Source: Planctomycetaceae bacterium (GTDB lineage Bacteria; Planctomycetota; Planctomycetia; Pirellulales; Thermoguttaceae). From it: a stretch of DNA of 49,496 nt. Below, one piece after another: positions 24,535-34,400 of this stretch (within the stretch, counting starts at the first letter, position 1; every line of letters starts with the position of its first letter). The DNA lies in contig JAAYAY010000296.1 of the NCBI GenBank assembly GCA_012719125.1, positions 1-49,496 on the forward strand, read 5' to 3'. Below the pieces are notes generated by a model. That model saw nothing but the letters and a program-made list of their open reading frames with translations, searched no databases and had not been told where the DNA came from. Made by a program: the position numbers and the translations under genes.

Positions 24535-25407
24535 TCACGCGAGGATCTTGTCCATCTCTTCGGAGACTTCGGCCAGTCGTTTCCGATCGCCGCCGCGGAC
24601 CTCGGCCGTTGCCCAGCTATGGAAATCGATCTTCCTTAGTTCCTCGAGCACGCGTTTCCAATCGATATCGCCTTGGCCCATGGGGAAGTTGAAGGCCTTG
24701 GACATTCCCTCGGCCATGGCGGTCTTCAGGCTGAACTCCTTGACGTGAATCTTGCTGATTCGCTTGCCGAGTACCTCGATCCACTGCTGCGGCACGCCCC
24801 ATCGCATCACGTTGCCCACGTCGAAATACGACCTGACGAAGGGGCTGTCCAACTCGTCGATGTAGCGGGCCATGGTGAGCGGCTCGATAAGGAACGTCGC
24901 CCAGACGTTTTCGATGAGGATCGGAATTCCTTTCTTCTCGGCGTGTGGAATCGCCTCTCGAATCGCCTGCTGCGAGCGGCGGTAAGTTTCCAGGTAGGAG
25001 CCCTGGGGATCGGCTCGCACGACGTGCAGAACCGAGGTGGCGCCGTAGATGGCGGCCTCGTCGAGAATGCTGCACAGGTCGCCGTGGCTGGCCCCCGACA
25101 CTCCGTGGATCGGAATGCCGATCTTCTCGCTGGCGCGGGCCAGTTCCTTGGGATCCACGCTGCCGGGCTTGAGGAGTTGGCTGTTCACCTCGATTCCTTC
25201 GAACCCGACGTCTTTGGCCAGACGGAGCTTGTCCTCGGTTGACAACTTCTCCTGGATCATCTCCCAGCCGACGGCCTTCTTGATGCGGTCCGCAGGTTCC
25301 GCGCCGACGGCCAATGGCGAGGAACCGACCAGGGCCGATACGGCGCTGCCCGCCAGAGCAAGTCCACCCAGTTCAAGAAATCGACGCCGCTCAATGGGGA
25401 ATGTCAT
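24535..25407 (-). CDS. Tat-exported sugar phosphate isomerase/epimerase-like TIM-barrel protein
   Basis: A 290-residue member of the xylose-isomerase-like TIM-barrel (AP endonuclease family 2) group. The N-terminus has a twin-arginine signal (ERRRFLELGGLALAGSAV, cut near VGAEP). Barrel strands include GFEGIEVNSQLL, IPIHGVSGASHG, IPILIENVW (metal-ligand Glu), SYFDVGNVMRWG (Asp and Asn) and KIHVKEFS (His), the usual metal-binding positions. Such exported proteins are abundant in planctomycetes next to sugar-degrading genes, and the substrates are mostly unknown. AAGGA precedes the ATG. It is divergent from the gamma-glutamyltransferase gene and does not obviously belong to the fdrA operon, from which it is 330 bp distant. 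Confidence 0.85.
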   Translation of the reverse strand: MTFPIERRRFLELGGLALAGSAVSALVGSSPLAVGAEPADRIKKAVGWEMIQEKLSTEDKLRLAKDVGFEGIEVNSQLLKPGSVDPKELARASEKIGIPIHGVSGASHGDLCSILDEAAIYGATSVLHVVRADPQGSYLETYRRSQQAIREAIPHAEKKGIPILIENVWATFLIEPLTMARYIDELDSPFVRSYFDVGNVMRWGVPQQWIEVLGKRISKIHVKEFSLKTAMAEGMSKAFNFPMGQGDIDWKRVLEELRKIDFHSWATAEVRGGDRKRLAEVSEEMDKILA

Positions 25408-25694
25408 GGAAAAGTCCTTTGCAGTAGGGGTGTGTACACGTCACTCTCTGAAATCGGCAATCCTGCCTCCCACTTCGCCTCCGAATACTCTATCACGGCG
25501 CCGTCCCGATAGAAACAGTCGAAGGGACGGCTTGTTGCCGCATTTCTCGCTCGATGATTGACTTCTCTACGCGGCCAATTCAGACTATCAGGCGAACCGC
25601 GAGGCCATTTGAGCAGGTAGCCCGGTGCGGGCTCGCCCCTCAACGGCCGGTAGATCAGGATATGAGCATTGCACACGCCGGGAGAAGCCGATTG

Positions 25695-27434
25695 ATGAAG
25701 ATCTCGATTTCGAGTTGCAGGTTGGTGGTCGCAGGATGGTTCTCTCTGCTGGCGGTTCTCGGCCCGTACTGCGGAATGATCGCGGCCAGCGAGGACGCGG
25801 CCGACGCGGGCCAGGGCATCGTTGTTACCGTCTCGCCGCCGGCCAGCGATGTGGGACTGGCCACGCTCAACCGAGGCGGCAACGCGGTGGACACGGCCGT
25901 GGCGACGGCCTTCGCCCTTGCGGTCACCTGGCCCGCCGCAGGGAACATCGGCGGCGGCGGGTTCATGATGGTCTATCCAGGCCCGGGCCGGGACCCGGTT
26001 TGCGTCGAGTACCGCGAGACGGCGCCGGCGGCGGCCACAGCGGATCTGCTCGTCCGCGATTTCCGCATGGACGGCCATCGCGTGGCCGCCACGCCGGGCA
26101 CGGTTGCCGGCCTGGCCCTGGCCCACAAGGAGTGGGGAACGCTGCCGTGGCGGGAACTCGTGATGCCGGCCGTGCGGCTTGCCAGGGATGGATTCGAAGT
26201 GGATGAGGCCTTGGCAGGGTCGCTCAACGGTGCACTTCAGGCCAACCGGCAGTATGCGGAGTTGCAGCGAGTCTACCGGCCGCTGGGAAAGGAGAAGTGG
26301 CAGGCAGGCGATCGCCTCGTGCAAGCTGATCTGGCTCGCACTCTCGAAAGCATCGCCGACGGCGGTCCCGACGCTTTCTATCGCGGCCCGATCGCCGACC
26401 TGATCGCGGCGGAAATGGAGGCCGGCGGCGGGCTGATCACCAGGGACGACCTCGCTCGATACCAGGCCAAACTTCGCAAGCCGATCCACGGTAGCTATCG
26501 CGGCTACGACGTGTACGGGCCGCCGCCGCCGTCCAGCGGCGGGATCTGCCTCGTCGAAATGCTCAATATCCTCGAGAACTTCCAGCTCAACGAGAATTCC
26601 TCCCGGCAACCGCCCATCGGCCAACCGGCCCACTGGTCGCCGCAGGCCATGCACCTGGTGATTGAGGCCATGCGCAGAGCCTATTGCGATCGGGCGCGGC
26701 ACCTGGGCGATGCCGACTTCGTTTCCATCCCGTCTCATCTGACTTCCAAGGAGTACGCCAAGGAGCTTGCGGCCGGGATCGATCCTGACAAGGCCACGCT
26801 GAGCGAGGCGATCGCGCCGGACATTCCCCTGGCCGGCGAGTCGCCCGAAACCACGCATTTCTCGATTATCGACGGCAGCGGAATGGCCGTTTCCAACACC
26901 TACACACTCGAGAATTCCTACGGCTGCCGCGTGGTGGTTCGCGGTGCGGGGTTCCTGCTCAACAACGAGACGACGGATTTCAACCACGTTCCCGGCCGAA
27001 CCGACCGGACGGGCCTGATCGGGACCCCGGCCAACGTGATTGCACCGGGCAAACGCATGCTGAGTTCGCAAACGCCCACTTTGGTCGCCCGCAACGGTCG
27101 TCTGGTCCTGGTGACGGGCAGTCCGGGCGGGCGCACCATCATCAACACGGTGCTCTGCACGATCCTCAACGTCGTCGACTTCGGCATGGCCACCCAGCAG
27201 GCCGTGGATGCCCCACGACTCCATCACCAGTGGTTCCCCGACAAAGTCCGTTTCGAGGGTGCCAAGCTTCCCGACTATGCGGCGACGGTCGCGCGGTTGC
27301 GTCAAATGGGCCACGACCTCGACCCGAAGGCGTCGAAGCAGGGAGACGCCCATCTGATCGGCCTGGACCCGGAAACCGGCCGTTACGTTGGGGCCGCCGA
27401 TCACAGGATCGGCGGTAGAGTGGCAGCGCAATAG
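25695..27434 (+). CDS. ggt: Gamma-glutamyltransferase
   Basis: A 579-residue gamma-glutamyltranspeptidase, which hydrolyses or transfers the gamma-glutamyl group of glutathione and related peptides in the periplasm. The N-terminal signal (MKISISSCRLVVAGWFSLL) is followed by SDVGLATLNRGGNAVDTAVA and GNIGGGGFMMVY. The autocatalytic and nucleophilic threonine is Thr386 in PETTHFSII, close to Thr391 of E. coli. YTLENSYG and GFLLNNETTDF follow, and SSQTPTLV and GSPGGRTIINTV near the C-terminus complete the active site. GGAG lies ten bases before ATG 25695. The frame is open to 25554 but the extra residues are unlike the family and would precede the signal. The C69 peptidase gene follows 68 bp downstream. 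Confidence 0.93.
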   Translation: MKISISSCRLVVAGWFSLLAVLGPYCGMIAASEDAADAGQGIVVTVSPPASDVGLATLNRGGNAVDTAVATAFALAVTWPAAGNIGGGGFMMVYPGPGRDPVCVEYRETAPAAATADLLVRDFRMDGHRVAATPGTVAGLALAHKEWGTLPWRELVMPAVRLARDGFEVDEALAGSLNGALQANRQYAELQRVYRPLGKEKWQAGDRLVQADLARTLESIADGGPDAFYRGPIADLIAAEMEAGGGLITRDDLARYQAKLRKPIHGSYRGYDVYGPPPPSSGGICLVEMLNILENFQLNENSSRQPPIGQPAHWSPQAMHLVIEAMRRAYCDRARHLGDADFVSIPSHLTSKEYAKELAAGIDPDKATLSEAIAPDIPLAGESPETTHFSIIDGSGMAVSNTYTLENSYGCRVVVRGAGFLLNNETTDFNHVPGRTDRTGLIGTPANVIAPGKRMLSSQTPTLVARNGRLVLVTGSPGGRTIINTVLCTILNVVDFGMATQQAVDAPRLHHQWFPDKVRFEGAKLPDYAATVARLRQMGHDLDPKASKQGDAHLIGLDPETGRYVGAADHRIGGRVAAQ

Positions 27435-27502
27435 TCGCGTAGCGTGGCTGCCGGCCGGCACAGTCACACGACAAGCACCCAAGATCGAGAGGAGTACAGA
27501 TC

Positions 27503-29002
27503 ATGAATTCACCACGTCATTCAATCTGCATGACCCTCGTCGGGGTGGCAACGATCGCCCTGCTGTCTTGGACGAACACCCCTTCCCTGTCCTGCGACAC
27601 TTGGGTTTCGATGCAGGATGTCACCGCGGATGGGTCGGTGATTCTGGCAAAGAACAGCGACCGCCCGCCCATGGAGGCACAACCGCTTGTGCATCGCGCC
27701 GGCGAGAAGCATCACCCGCAGGAAAAAGTGAAATGCACCTACATCGAGATTCCGCAAGTCCCCGAGACGTACGAACACATCGGGTCCAAGATCTGGTGGA
27801 CCTTCGGGTACGAGCACGGAATGAACGAGCACGGGGTGGCCATCGGCAACGAGGCGGTCTGGTCGAAGGAACCTTATCAATGGGGCGACGGGCTTCTGGG
27901 AATGGACCTGTTGAGATTGGGCCTGGAACGCGGCAAGACGGCCCATGAGGCCATGCACGTGATCATCGGCTTGCTGCAGGAATACGGACAGTGCGGCGAC
28001 TGTGAGCACGAAGGCGAATGGGGAGGCGCCAACTACCACAACAGCTTTCTGATTGCCGATCCCAAGGAAGCCTGGGTGCTGGAGACCGCCGGCCGGTACT
28101 GGGCCGCCAAGAGAATCACGCGCGGCGTATACTCGATCTCGAACATCTATTCTATCGAGAAGGACTGGGACGAAGCGCATCCGAACCTGGTTAAGCATGC
28201 CGTCGAGCAGGGCTGGGCGAAATCGGCGGAGGAATTCAATTTCGCGCGAGCCTACAGCGACTACTGGAAAGTGGAATCTCCCAACCCGGGCGCTATGCAG
28301 ATTCGGCGGAATTCGACCCTTGCCTGCCTTCGAGCAGAAGCGGGGAGAATCTCTCCGGCGAGCATGATGAAGGTCAACCGAAGTCATCACGAGGGGACGA
28401 TTGTGGAGCCGCGATGGGGGGCGGCCGACTGCTTCTGGGCGACCCCCTGTATGCACGATTCACCTCGCTCCCGATATCACAGCGCTGCATCTCTTGTGGC
28501 GCACCTGCGAGCCGACATGCCGCCCCTCTTGCGTCAAGTCTGCTGGTCCGGTTTTTCCAATCCATGCTGTGGCGTGTTTCAGCCGTTCTACCTGCACGGG
28601 CCCCGGGTTCCCGCGGACTATGCCATGGGAACCAGTACCTATTCTGCCGATTCGCCCTGGTGGCAGGCCAACCGCGTGAAGTTGCTCTGCGACCTGAACT
28701 ACCGCGCACTCCAGGCGAAGGTACGGCAAGTCTTCGACGTGACCGAGCAATCGGAGATGGCACGCCAGACGGAGTGTGAGGCCAAAGTCATCCGCCTGCT
28801 CGACCAGGGCAAGACCGATGACGCGGTCGAATGCCTTCAGGAGTTCATCAACGTCAATTGCGCCCGTGTGAAGCAGGAATACGAGACGCTCAACAGAACG
28901 CTCGGCGGAATACTGGAAGCCCGCGGCGTGGAGTATCTGTATATCGACTACCTCAAGCAGTGGAGCGTCCAGAAGGGGGTTCCGCTACCAGTCTCGGAAT
29001 AG
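27503..29002 (+). CDS. C69 family dipeptidase / secernin-like protein
   Basis: A 499-residue N-terminal-nucleophile hydrolase of the peptidase C69 (secernin) family. Cys31 in SLSCDTWVSM follows a signal-like segment (TLVGVATIALLSW), so removal of the signal would expose Cys31 as N-terminal nucleophile, as expected for the family. GSVILAKNSDRPPMEAQP and FGYEHGMNEHGVAIGNEAVWSK are the family blocks. ANYHNSFLIADPKEAWVLETAGR follows. Secernin-like members cleave dipeptides. The gene starts 68 bp after gamma-glutamyltransferase on the same strand; both act on peptides outside the cytoplasm, so a shared role in peptide or glutathione use is plausible. GAGAGGAG lies upstream of ATG 27503. Confidence 0.88.
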   Translation: MNSPRHSICMTLVGVATIALLSWTNTPSLSCDTWVSMQDVTADGSVILAKNSDRPPMEAQPLVHRAGEKHHPQEKVKCTYIEIPQVPETYEHIGSKIWWTFGYEHGMNEHGVAIGNEAVWSKEPYQWGDGLLGMDLLRLGLERGKTAHEAMHVIIGLLQEYGQCGDCEHEGEWGGANYHNSFLIADPKEAWVLETAGRYWAAKRITRGVYSISNIYSIEKDWDEAHPNLVKHAVEQGWAKSAEEFNFARAYSDYWKVESPNPGAMQIRRNSTLACLRAEAGRISPASMMKVNRSHHEGTIVEPRWGAADCFWATPCMHDSPRSRYHSAASLVAHLRADMPPLLRQVCWSGFSNPCCGVFQPFYLHGPRVPADYAMGTSTYSADSPWWQANRVKLLCDLNYRALQAKVRQVFDVTEQSEMARQTECEAKVIRLLDQGKTDDAVECLQEFINVNCARVKQEYETLNRTLGGILEARGVEYLYIDYLKQWSVQKGVPLPVSE

Positions 29003-29130
29003 CCACGCTCGGGTGTCACTCCAGTCCAGCTCGACGCTTGAGGTAGATACCTTCATTCCGGCCGCGGTCTCTTTGACACTCAACCCAGCAAAGTTCCGCG
29101 TCTTCATCACTTGGGCGTTTCGGGCATTAC
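28985..29130 (-). pseudogene. ECF sigma factor remnant (C-terminal helix-turn-helix only)
   Basis: On the minus strand the frame reads RNAQVMKTRNFAGLSVKETA, then a variable helix and DTRAWLFRDW followed by a stop. This matches sigma region 4 of planctomycete ECF sigma factors (LRFFAGLSVEETA ... TVKRDW ... ARAWL). The usual Arg/Trp pattern is changed and nothing of region 2 is present upstream, where the next gene begins. It overlaps the 3' end of the C69 gene by 18 bp. I read it as the decayed end of a sigma gene, not as a functional regulator. Confidence 0.6.
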
Positions 29131-29183
29131 CGGGTACCCGCAGAAGCATCGGACGGGCTTCGTATAGCCGCCCGAAGCGATCT

Positions 29184-30461
29184 TCATTCTCTGGCAGGTT
29201 CTTCAACCGTCATGGCAACGCAAAACGGGTTACAGGTTTCGTCCGTTGCAATGTAGTCAATGGCGGTCACCTGCACTTCCGGATGCGGATTGACCCATAC
29301 GCCAAGGTATAGGCGAATGCCCACGTCGTACGTGTCGGCCGCACGATTTCGGCCGATCCACACGACCCTCCCCCGCGTTACTGGCTTGCCCTCGTCGAAA
29401 TCCCACCAGTCACGTACGTCCTCGCCGTACACGATAGGGATCAACTCTTGCGAACCGTTGTCGAATCGGATCACATATCGGCCAATCTGCGTGCCATCGG
29501 TGAAATAGGGTGACCCGCTTCCCGTCGCATGCAGCAGAAAGAGCCTCGCGACCTTCAGGTTGACCGGAATGCCTTCCACTTTGGACTTGACGTTCGGTTC
29601 CTCTCCTGTCTTTGTTTGAATAGCCTGCTTTCCGATCTCGAATGGGACTCCGCCCAGGACATGTTTGCCTACCGGCAACTCTGCAAGGCCATTTCCGGCA
29701 AAGCGTCCGGAATCGGCGGTATCTCTGACATTGAGATTGCTGCAAGCCTGAAGGTCCAGCGGGACGAGCCGGCCAGCCTTCGAAAAGTCCGGAACCGCCG
29801 GCACCTGCGGAACGTTCTTGCTCGCTGCCAGCAATTGCTGGCTGGTCGAATACATGATCCGGCCTGCCTCGGCTACATTCTGCTCGGTGGAACCCTCGAA
29901 GAGTTTTCCAAAGGCAGCATAGGCATCGGCGGCCAGATCATATTGCCCCGTGGCACGGCATGTCATTCCCGTCAGTTTTGCTACCTGCAAGGCGACATTG
30001 TCTTGGCCCATCTCGATCCTTTGAGCGACATAGGACCTCACGTCGGCAAGTGTGGTTTCCTGATCTTGCCTGGCTAAACAGGCGAGTGAGCGTATTCGAT
30101 CTATCAGCAGGACAAACCTGGCCGCCTCGTAGTCCATAGAGGTCTTGTCTTCTTCCAGGGTCAGTATTCTCTCCGCCGCCAGCTTCAATGCAGGACGACT
30201 CTCGGTTCGATGCCGGATATCCTCTTCCACCGTGGTTGGGTGATAGGTCGACACCCGTTGAATGAAAGCGACCAACTCCGTCACATTACCGTTTGGCACG
30301 ACGTACTGTTCAGGGGTCGCCTCGTTTCCGGCCCCCGCAGTTGTCGAAGGAACAGATAGAGCCACAGTCAACGCCGTCATACCGTAGAAGACAATGGCTG
30401 GCGCAGCGTAGATGATGAAACGTAGACAATGGCGTGCGGGACGAACCTGCCGGTCCTTCAT
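29184..30461 (-). CDS. Membrane-anchored protein sharing a domain with the adjacent kinase
   Basis: A 425-residue protein of no named family. One N-terminal hydrophobic segment (RFIIYAAPAIVFYGMTALTVAL) anchors it or serves as signal. The middle (about 50-240) is helical and tetratricopeptide-like in look (YDLAADAYAAFGKLFEG). The C-terminal part (about 260-425) contains LPVGKHVLGGVPFEIG, VEGIPVNLKVARLFLLHATG, IGRYVIRFDNGS and RDWWDFD. These line up with LSFKGIPFQIG, AAKVHFLHGTTHT, IATYTFHYADGT and REWWCG in the large kinase 2.5 kb away. GAGGAA lies before ATG 30461. The gene is divergent from the ECF sigma gene. A role in sensing or in the same signalling system is inferred from domain sharing. 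Confidence 0.7.
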   Translation of the reverse strand: MKDRQVRPARHCLRFIIYAAPAIVFYGMTALTVALSVPSTTAGAGNEATPEQYVVPNGNVTELVAFIQRVSTYHPTTVEEDIRHRTESRPALKLAAERILTLEEDKTSMDYEAARFVLLIDRIRSLACLARQDQETTLADVRSYVAQRIEMGQDNVALQVAKLTGMTCRATGQYDLAADAYAAFGKLFEGSTEQNVAEAGRIMYSTSQQLLAASKNVPQVPAVPDFSKAGRLVPLDLQACSNLNVRDTADSGRFAGNGLAELPVGKHVLGGVPFEIGKQAIQTKTGEEPNVKSKVEGIPVNLKVARLFLLHATGSGSPYFTDGTQIGRYVIRFDNGSQELIPIVYGEDVRDWWDFDEGKPVTRGRVVWIGRNRAADTYDVGIRLYLGVWVNPHPEVQVTAIDYIATDETCNPFCVAMTVEEPARE

Positions 30462-30856
30462 GAGACATTCCTCTGCAAAAGGAGTAGTCGGTGTCAAAGT
30501 CGCAACGGTAATAATCCTGCATATCGGTTCCGCACGCTAGACTCGTTTCCGAACTACACCTTCCCTCTGGCGGTTCCCCGCTTGCGCGGAGGATCTTCGA
30601 GCACTTCTCAACGCGTCTTTCGTCCCCCCTTTCCGAGCCGGACGCACATTCACAAGTCCTGTTGGGACTTGCCCCTGCTTGTCTGTGCCAATGCAGCCGC
30701 TTACGCTGTCTCCATACAATCACACATCCCCAATTCGGGGGCAGTCACGGACGTTTCTTGGGGCGTGCCGCAGGCGACCAAGGGCTTTCCGAAGAAATTC
30801 CCAAAAAGCCTGAAAGAATCCTGGGCTGGCGGGGGAATCGTACGTGGAGGGAGAGC
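30462..30856. other. Divergent promoter region of the sigma/kinase locus
   Basis: A 395-bp gap between two divergent genes, expected to hold promoters for both. An inverted repeat CAAGTCC (30653-30659) / GGACTTG (30665-30671) with a five-base spacer lies here and could be a binding site. TACAAT at 30715-30720 resembles a -10 element for the plus strand, without a good -35. No gene is evident. Confidence 0.45.
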
Positions 30857-31441
30857 ATGGACGAATCGCAAACCACACACGGGAGCCTAATCATTCGCCT
30901 GGAAGACGGCAATGACAAGCAGGCTTGGTCCGATTTCATCGACCTCTATTCTCCCGTGATCTACGGTTTTGCCCGCCGGCAGGGGCTTCAGGATGCCGAT
31001 GCCGCCGACCTTGTCCAGGAGGTGTTGCGGTCGGTTGCCCGATCGATCCCTAAATACGATCGCCAGAAGGGGCGCTTCCGGAACTGGCTGATGGCCGTGG
31101 TCCGCCACCGACTCAACGATTTCTGGGTTTCTCACGGGCGGCAGCCCGCTGGTAGCGGCGACACGCGAGTTCAAGACCATCTTGAACAAGTCTGTTCTCC
31201 GGACGGTTCTGACAAACTGTGGGAGCAAGAATACCAGAGGAGCGTGTTCCAGTTGGCTGTGAACCGAATCCGTGACAGTTTTGAGGATTCGACGTGGCAG
31301 GCTTTTTGGCGAACGAGTGTGGAGAGTGAGGGGATTCGCGAAGTCGCCCAGTCCCTCGAAATGTCCGAAGGGGCTGTCTATATCGCACGATCCCGGGTGC
31401 TTGCCCGGTTGAAGCAGCAAGTTCAGGCTTTCGAAGAGTAA
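30857..31441 (+). CDS. RNA polymerase sigma factor, ECF family
   Basis: A 194-residue ECF sigma factor. Region 2 is WSDFIDLYSPVIYGFARRQG with DADAADLVQEVLRSVARSI (the -10 binding helix), and FRNWLMAVVRHRLNDF follows. Region 4 is the C-terminal helix-turn-helix IREVAQSLEMSEGAVYIARS followed by RVLARLKQQV. I chose ATG 30857, which has GGAGGGA at four bases. The frame is open to 30662 but the extension is not sigma-like. The kinase gene starts 45 bp downstream on the same strand, the standard planctomycete arrangement in which the kinase and its zinc-binding N-terminus control the sigma factor. Such pairs are thought to work by protein phosphorylation and anti-sigma-like binding. Target genes unknown. 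Confidence 0.92.
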   Translation: MDESQTTHGSLIIRLEDGNDKQAWSDFIDLYSPVIYGFARRQGLQDADAADLVQEVLRSVARSIPKYDRQKGRFRNWLMAVVRHRLNDFWVSHGRQPAGSGDTRVQDHLEQVCSPDGSDKLWEQEYQRSVFQLAVNRIRDSFEDSTWQAFWRTSVESEGIREVAQSLEMSEGAVYIARSRVLARLKQQVQAFEE

Positions 31442-31486
31442 TCGTTTTCAGGCACGAATCATGCCGCAAGGCAAAGGAGCATTCCC

Positions 31487-34400
31487 ATGGCTGACTCTCA
31501 AGATTGTCTGAATGAGGCTCAATTAAGGGCTTTGCTTGACGGTATGATGCCGGCAGCCGAGTCAGAGGCCGTGGCCGCCCATTTGGGAGGATGCGAGTCG
31601 TGCCGGCAGAACCTGGATCGCCTCGTCGGGGAAGGCGACACCATCGGCAATCAGGTTGCGTCGCTCGGCCATCCGCCCGTGCGGTCGGAAGCCCTGGACG
31701 AAGTCGTGGCGCGACTGAAAGAGAGAACGGTCGCTGAGACTGCGACTCAAGCAGAATCGCACGCGGTTCGTCCGTCCTTGGGCTTTCTCGAACCTTCGAA
31801 GAATCCTCGCCACCTGGGCAAACTGGGCGAATACGAGATCCTGGAGGTCATCGGACGCGGGGGAATGGGAATCGTGCTCAAAGCCCGCGACCCCAAGCTC
31901 GAACGACTCGTGGCCATCAAAGTGCTCAATCCCGAGTTGGCTTCGAGCGGAGCGGCCCGTGCACGATTCCTCCGAGAGGCACGATCGGCGGCTGCCGTGA
32001 CCCACGAGCACGTGGTGACGATCCATGCGGTGCATGACACGGCCGACGTGCCGTTCCTGGTTATGGAGTATATCGTTGGCGTGTCGCTCGAAGATCGCAT
32101 CCAGCGGACCGGGCAGATGAAGGTGGAAGAAGTGCTCCGTATCGGGATGCAGGCCGCTTCCGGACTGGCCGCCGCCCACGCGCAAGGTCTGGTTCATCGC
32201 GACATCAAGCCGAGCAACATCCTGTTGGAAAACGGCGTTGAGCGTGTCAAGATCACCGATTTTGGCCTGGCGCGTGTCGTTCACGAAGCCCAACTCACGC
32301 AGACCAATGCGGTCATGGGCACCCCCCAGTACATGTCGCCCGAGCAGGCGCGAGGCGACAAAGTCGACCATCGGAGCGATTTGTTCAGCCTTGGTTGTGT
32401 GCTCTACGCGATGTGTACGGGCCGCTCGCCCTTTCGCGCCGAGACCCCGAGCGGAGCAATCCATCGTGTATGCGAGGACTCGCCACGGCCCATCACAGAC
32501 ACAAATCCTGATATCCCCGAGTGGCTGGCCGAGATAATCGATCGCCTGCTGGCGAAGAAGCCGGAGGAACGGTTCCACACCTCGTCAGAGGTCGCGGAGA
32601 TACTGGGACGCTACTTGGCGCACGTTCAGCAGCCGTCCCAGGCCGCGCTGCCGCCTGGTTTACCAACTGTGCGCAAGGCGGTGTCGCGCCGGAATTGGCT
32701 GACCGCGACGTTGGCCACATCGCTGGCGGCCCTAGTGCTCATGGTGGGCGGGGTTTGGTTGAACGGGTCGCTGAAGGAGAAGACAGGGCAGAAAGCTCAG
32801 GGCAGCGCCGAGAACCCGGGCGGAACGGGACCGGTAACGGTATCCCCGCCACAGCGGTTCTTTCCGGTCGATATTCAGGCGCAGGCAACTCGCTTTCTCG
32901 GAGAGGGGACATCTGCGCCTGATAACAGTTTTGCTGAGCTGAGCGAAGGTAGTCTTTCGTTCAAGGGTATTCCGTTTCAGATTGGCCACCGTTACATCCA
33001 ATTGGCTGGCAAATACGTTCAGAACTGTCCTGATGCAGTCCGCGACATCAGGCTTGGCCGCAAAGCGGCGAAAGTCCATTTCTTGCATGGGACTACGCAC
33101 ACCCAGGACATCCTCGGACAAGAGATCGCCACATACACGTTTCACTACGCCGACGGAACGACCGAATCGATGCCGGTGGTTACCGGGCGGCATTTGCGAG
33201 AGTGGTGGTGCGGGCCGAGCGACAAACAGCGTCGGGCAACACGGGCGGAAATTGCCTGGTCCGGAACGAATCCTGCGGCATCTGAAAAGGGACAGACAAT
33301 CATTGCTTACCATTGTTGCTGGAAAAATCCTTGTCCGGAGAAGACGATCGCCACGATTGATGTGGTGCGGACCCATGTCACAAAACCAAGTCTGTTCTGC
33401 CTGGCGATCACATGCGACACTAATTTGGAGCCACTACCACCAGAGCCAGGATTGTTCCATGTCTCGATAGGCGAATGGGCAACCAGGACCTCCTACTCCG
33501 TATCACTTCCTGGCTCCGAAATAGCACCCATTTTTGGGAAAGGAACGCACAATCGTTTGCTGCCGACGGGCCGACATCGAGTTGAGATTCGCGCCGACTC
33601 CACGCTAATTCGCAGCGGTACGATCGAGATAGAACCAGGCTGTGTGTCGTACCTTTCATTCGACGCTCCTCAGGCCATAGTGCTTTTTACCGATGCGCAA
33701 CCTAAGCCGCTCCAAGAACTTATCGGTCAGTCCTCGGCCATTCGTGACGTGGAACTATCGCAAGACGGGATGTTGCTTGCTACGGCGGCCGGCAACGGAA
33801 CCGTCGTTCTCTGGCGATCAGAAAACGGAATGTGGAAGAAGGAAGCCGAAATGCCGAAACCGGATCCAGTGGTGCGCGCCATCGCTTTTTCGCCGAAAGC
33901 TGATTGGCTGGCGGTGGGCTGCGAGGATGGTTCGCTGAAGCTCTGGAACGTTGGTTCCAACCGGCAACTGACAACACTGGCGGAAAGCGGCTCAATAATT
34001 CATGATGTGGCAGTATCGCCGGACAGCACGCTCATTGTGACCGCCCACGCTAGTGGAGATGTGAATGTCTGGAACGTGGAATTGCGCCAGAGGGTGAAGA
34101 GTCTCAGGGCCTGCCAGAACGAAGGGGTCGTTAGTCTTGCCTTTTCGCCAGACGGTTCGCTCCTGGCTACAGGCGGATGGAGTGAGTATAGGGTGAAGCT
34201 GTGGAATGTAGCCTCTTGGGAGTGCATACGAGTAATGCCGGGGCATACAGGTAGTGTCCGCGCGATTGCCTTCAGCCCGGATGGCAAGACAATCGCATCA
34301 GCGAGTGGTGACAGCACAGTGAAGCTATGGGATTGCGAATCAGGTCGGATGCTGCAATCGCTGCCAAGCGTTCGATCGCTTGAGGCACTGGCATTCGATC

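Noticed and set aside
25404-27482. A 692-codon open frame on the minus strand
   Set aside because: It is the antisense shadow of the gamma-glutamyltransferase gene, which has a full set of family motifs. High GC third positions keep the opposite strand open.
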